In this document: in pieces, positions 60,775 through 64,000 of the stretch
Position numbering within the stretch: position 1 is the stretch's first letter
Layout: each line of letters opens with the position of its first letter
NCBI RefSeq assembly: GCF_020178975.1
Contig: NZ_JAHXBU010000094.1
Location: 682,001 to 746,000, forward strand
Source of the DNA: Cesiribacter sp. SM1
GTDB taxonomy: Bacteria; Bacteroidota; Bacteroidia; Cytophagales; Cyclobacteriaceae
Reading direction: 5' to 3'
DNA: 64,000 nt
Notes under the pieces: generated by a model
Databases searched by the model: none
The model's input: only the letters and a program-made list of their open reading frames with translations
What the model was told of the DNA's origin: nothing
Position numbers and translations under genes: made by a program

Positions 60775-63700
60775 ATGTTGCCTGAAAAGCCATCGGTTAA
60801 TAAAATCTGGAGGAATGTAGTGCTCCTGCTCTTACTGCTGGGGATTCCCGGAGTAGCTGTCAGCCAGCCAGGCCTGGCTGCTGCCGCTAATGCTGCAGAG
60901 CATTTCAGGGGTTTGCCCATCATTCAGAATTTCAACCCAAAAGAGTACCTCCACCTCACACCACACTTTGAGCATACCTCTATCATTCAGGGCAAAGAGG
61001 GCGTGATGTACATTGCAAGCCAGGGGGGCGTGCTGCTGTACAATGGCAGTAGCTGGCAGTTTGTAGAAGTGCCAGGTAAGGATATGGTATGGTCACTATG
61101 CCTGGAAGCTTCCTCTGACCGTATTTACCTTGGGGCTTCTGATAACCTGGGCTATCTGGAGACAGATAGTAGTGGTAAAAAAAGGTTTGTTTCGCTGCTG
61201 CCCCACTTACCAAAAGAGGTTGGCGCCATCGGTATTGTCTGGGCCACCATTGTTACGCCCGATGGTGTTTACTTCAAGACCAACCACTACCTGATGCGCT
61301 GGCACCAGGATCAGTTTAAGGTTTGGAAAGCAGATGAAGCTTTTGGCGGTGTTTACCATATTAACCAGAAGCTCTATGTGCACCAGCCAAACAAAGGGCT
61401 GTTCGTATTACAAAACGATAAGCTGGAGCTTTTCTCCAACGACAAGGCATTTTCTGCTGAAATCCCGCAGTTTCTGATGCCGCTTTCTCCTGACCGCTGG
61501 CTGCTGACTACCAACAGCGGTGGGCTATACCAGTTCGATGGCAGGCAAACAGCTCCTGTTAATGGCGCTGCAGTCTCTTTTCTGCTAAACAACTGGCTGT
61601 TTAGCGGCACTGTTCTGCCAGATGGCAACATTGCCCTGGCAACATTAAGGGGCGGTGTGGTAATTGCTGATCAGCAGCTCAACATTAAACGCATTATTAA
61701 CAAAGAAAGCGGACTGCCTACCAACACTGTTTATCTGCTAAGTACCGATAAGCAGGGAGGCTTGTGGGTAAGTTCAGAAAAAGGCTTAAGCCGGCTTAGG
61801 CTCAATGCCCCCTTCTCCTATTTCAATGAACAAAATGGCCTGCAGCGGCAAACCTACGCTGTGCAATTGCATGAGGGCCGGCTTTATGCAGGCACTACGG
61901 ATGGTCTGTTTGTTTTGGAAGAAAAGGCACCCTTTGGTGTATCAGCCACCTTCAAAAAAGTAGCCGGTTTTGGGGCCAGTATATGGAATATTCAATCTTT
62001 AGGAACATCCTTGTTTTTGGCAAGCGAAGAAGGGCTGTTTGAATGGCGGGGCGGCAACATAACATCACTGAAAATCTCTGATCATCCCTGGAACAACTAT
62101 TGCAGAGACGCAGAGCCCAGCATTCTTGATACTTCTTTAGTATATGCAGCGGGCAAGGGGCTCCATACTTTTAAGCGTAAGGGCGAAGCCTGGCAGTACC
62201 AAGGCAGCATAGCAGGGCTGGAAGAAGAAGATCTGACACAGATACTGCAGATGCCTGAGGGCGACCTATGGTTACCGATACATTCAGGCCTTGTTCGGCT
62301 GCGCTTTCCTAGTGCACAGGGTGCTCATGCTGATCAGGACTTTTTCACACAGGCCACGGTAGAACGTTTTGGCGAAAAGCAGGGAATACCTGCCGGCACC
62401 CTCAGGTTGTATAGGATGGGTGAGCAGCTTATTGCCCAGGCAGGTGAGGTGAATTATAAACTATTCCGATTCCGGGAAGAGCTTAATCGGTTTGAGCCTA
62501 TCTCCAACTTTGCAGAGCAGCTTGGTTTAGCTGGTCAGCTGGCACATCCGGCCATGGAGTATAATAAGGAGCAGCAGCTTTGGCTGTGGACCAAGAATAA
62601 GGAAGATCAGCGCTGGAAATTAGCCTTAGCCGCCAAACAGGCAGGTGGTGCCTATACTTTAAGCACGTATGATTTCAGTGGCATAACCGATCCTTTCAAA
62701 CGCTTTATGTACCAGCAGCAGAACGATGGAACAGTCTGGTATGCAGGGGTAGACGGCCTGGTGCGTTTTGAGCAGTCGGGCGCTAAAGTAGAAAAACATC
62801 CCTTCCCCACGCTGCTGGAGCGCGTGGTGTTGTCGGGCAATTCTGTAGTCTTTCCTCAAAGCAAGGCTGCAGCTGTTTTCCCTTTTGAAAATAATTCCTT
62901 AGGTTTTGAATTTGCTGCACCCAGCTACAATGGCGCCGATGAAAATAAGTTCCAGTATTGGCTGGAGGGCTACGACGAAGGCTGGTCTGCCTGGAGCAGT
63001 GAGCGCTTTAAGGAGTACACCCGCATACCCGAAGGTACCTATACCCTGCATGCCCGGGCACTAAGTGCACAGGGCGAGATAGGAGAACCTGTTGCCTATG
63101 CTTTTACTATTTTGCCACCCTGGTACCGCGCAGGCTATATGTATGTGCTGTATGTGCTGCTCTTTTTGGGTGGGGTGTGGATCTTGGTCCGCTGGCGTTC
63201 CTCGCAGCTGCGGGCCGAGAAAATGGCCCTGGAAAGCCTGGTAGCGCAGCGTACTACTGAGCTGGCACAGAAAAACAGAGCATTGAGTGAGCAATCAGAA
63301 GCCCTGGCGCAGCAGGCAGAAAAGCTAAAGGAGCTGGATGGGGTGAAGTCCCGATTTTTTGCCAATATCTCGCATGAGTTTCGCACGCCGCTTAGCCTTA
63401 TCCTCAATAACCTGCTCGATAAGTTGGCTGCTACCGAACGCAGTCCGGAGCAAACGCAGGTACCGGTGGCTGTTTCCGATCTGAACGTAATGTCACGGAA
63501 TGCCAGGCGGCTGCTGCAGCTCATTAACCAGCTGCTGGATCTTTCCAAAGTGGAATCGGGTAATATGCAGCTGGAGCTGCAGAATGGCGATTTACAGCAG
63601 CTGATCAGGCTTATTTTTGCCTCCTTTTCGTCACTGGCCACTGCACAGCAAATCAATTTTCAGCTCCGGCTTCCGGAAGATCCGCTCCTGTGCATGTACG

Positions 63701-64000
63701 ATGTCGATAAGGTTGAGAAAATACTGTACAACCTGCTTTCCAATGCCTTTAAGTTTACCCCGGCACAGGGCACAGTGGTGCTGGAGGTAAAGCTGCTGCC
63801 CGCTCATGGCCAGCAGCAGTCATCGCTGGTACAGATTAGCCTGCAGGATAGTGGCCCGGGAATTCCGGCAGATCAGCTGATGCATGTGTTTAACCGCTTT
63901 TACCAGGGTAAACAGTATTATGCAGATGCCCAGGGTACAGGCATTGGCCTGGCCCTTACCAAAGAACTGGTAGAGCTGCACCAGGGTCATATAAGTGTGG
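60775..64000 (+). CDS. Beta-propeller hybrid two-component sensor (HTCS-like), 5' part
   Basis: The frame from the ATG at 60775 stays open to the window's right end (about 1075 codons). A signal peptide (about 13-36, VVLLLLLLGIPG) is followed by a two-propeller periplasmic sensor (about 55-715, repeats such as YNGSSWQFVEVPGKD and GLWVSSEKGLSRLR). Next come a Y_Y_Y domain (about 720-780, YWLEGYDEGWSAW), a membrane helix (about 785-806), the HisKA histidine at residue 867 (ANISHEFRTPLSLIL) and the start of the ATPase (NLLSNAFKFTP, DSGPGIP). Receiver and AraC-type HTH domains probably lie beyond the window. Such proteins usually control carbohydrate uptake loci, but no SusCD pair is adjacent here. 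Confidence 0.92.
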   Translation, partial: MLPEKPSVNKIWRNVVLLLLLLGIPGVAVSQPGLAAAANAAEHFRGLPIIQNFNPKEYLHLTPHFEHTSIIQGKEGVMYIASQGGVLLYNGSSWQFVEVPGKDMVWSLCLEASSDRIYLGASDNLGYLETDSSGKKRFVSLLPHLPKEVGAIGIVWATIVTPDGVYFKTNHYLMRWHQDQFKVWKADEAFGGVYHINQKLYVHQPNKGLFVLQNDKLELFSNDKAFSAEIPQFLMPLSPDRWLLTTNSGGLYQFDGRQTAPVNGAAVSFLLNNWLFSGTVLPDGNIALATLRGGVVIADQQLNIKRIINKESGLPTNTVYLLSTDKQGGLWVSSEKGLSRLRLNAPFSYFNEQNGLQRQTYAVQLHEGRLYAGTTDGLFVLEEKAPFGVSATFKKVAGFGASIWNIQSLGTSLFLASEEGLFEWRGGNITSLKISDHPWNNYCRDAEPSILDTSLVYAAGKGLHTFKRKGEAWQYQGSIAGLEEEDLTQILQMPEGDLWLPIHSGLVRLRFPSAQGAHADQDFFTQATVERFGEKQGIPAGTLRLYRMGEQLIAQAGEVNYKLFRFREELNRFEPISNFAEQLGLAGQLAHPAMEYNKEQQLWLWTKNKEDQRWKLALAAKQAGGAYTLSTYDFSGITDPFKRFMYQQQNDGTVWYAGVDGLVRFEQSGAKVEKHPFPTLLERVVLSGNSVVFPQSKAAAVFPFENNSLGFEFAAPSYNGADENKFQYWLEGYDEGWSAWSSERFKEYTRIPEGTYTLHARALSAQGEIGEPVAYAFTILPPWYRAGYMYVLYVLLFLGGVWILVRWRSSQLRAEKMALESLVAQRTTELAQKNRALSEQSEALAQQAEKLKELDGVKSRFFANISHEFRTPLSLILNNLLDKLAATERSPEQTQVPVAVSDLNVMSRNARRLLQLINQLLDLSKVESGNMQLELQNGDLQQLIRLIFASFSSLATAQQINFQLRLPEDPLLCMYDVDKVEKILYNLLSNAFKFTPAQGTVVLEVKLLPAHGQQQSSLVQISLQDSGPGIPADQLMHVFNRFYQGKQYYADAQGTGIGLALTKELVELHQGHISV

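Overview
The window comes from the chromosome of a Bacteroidota bacterium, most likely Cytophagales. The evidence is SusC/SusD-type uptake genes, a secreted M43 protease with a type IX sorting tail, TonB-linked receptors with carboxypeptidase-regulatory N-termini, TAnnTTTG promoter boxes and many lipoproteins. I cannot name a genus. No insertion sequence, prophage or CRISPR array is visible. Coding density is high and both ends cut through genes.

Layout. 1-3642 (+): 3' part of recJ, lptB and a GH3-family gene. 3764-10510 (mostly -): small membrane protein, two thioredoxin-fold proteins in one operon, a ClC channel with CBS domains, a 38-residue membrane peptide (+), rmuC and a large unknown protein. 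10915-14729: two small + genes, then a minus-strand unit of YfiR protein, HAMP-GAF-PAS sensor and lipoprotein, laid out like E. coli yfiR-yfiN-yfiB but without a GGDEF output. 14946-25936 (mostly +): prfA, a beta-helix-like lipoprotein, YjbQ, a PRC-barrel protein, lemA with two TPM genes, an alcohol dehydrogenase-like gene, a double plug-like secreted protein and an S41 peptidase. 26022-32007: acyltransferase-like and methyltransferase genes (-), mgsA and a lipoprotein (+), and the M43 protease (-).

32522-37776 holds two tandem paralogous TonB-linked outer-membrane proteins with matching upstream elements. 37933-42607 (-) holds a single-domain response regulator overlapping a multi-PAS histidine kinase, a coiled-coil membrane protein and a DJ-1/PfpI protein. 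A tRNA-Leu(CAG) with promoter and terminator follows. Next is a divergent NmrA/HxlR pair, and beyond it a decayed copy of the tRNA-Leu 3' end plus its terminator. 44742-52522 (-) is one likely operon, susC-susD-phosphodiesterase/alkaline phosphatase-metallophosphatase, which looks like a phosphate-ester scavenging locus. 53279-55935 (-) is a TPR histidine kinase with a NarL-type regulator. Then come a frameshifted lipoprotein gene, a membrane cytochrome c, an unknown membrane protein and NADH dehydrogenase 2. The 5' part of a beta-propeller hybrid sensor kinase (+) runs off the right end.

The strongest candidates for something undescribed are the YfiRNB-like module with a replaced output, the phosphodiesterase-phosphatase fusion inside a SusCD operon, a shared 12-bp palindrome at two distant loci, and the duplicated tRNA-Leu 3' end around the NmrA/HxlR pair.
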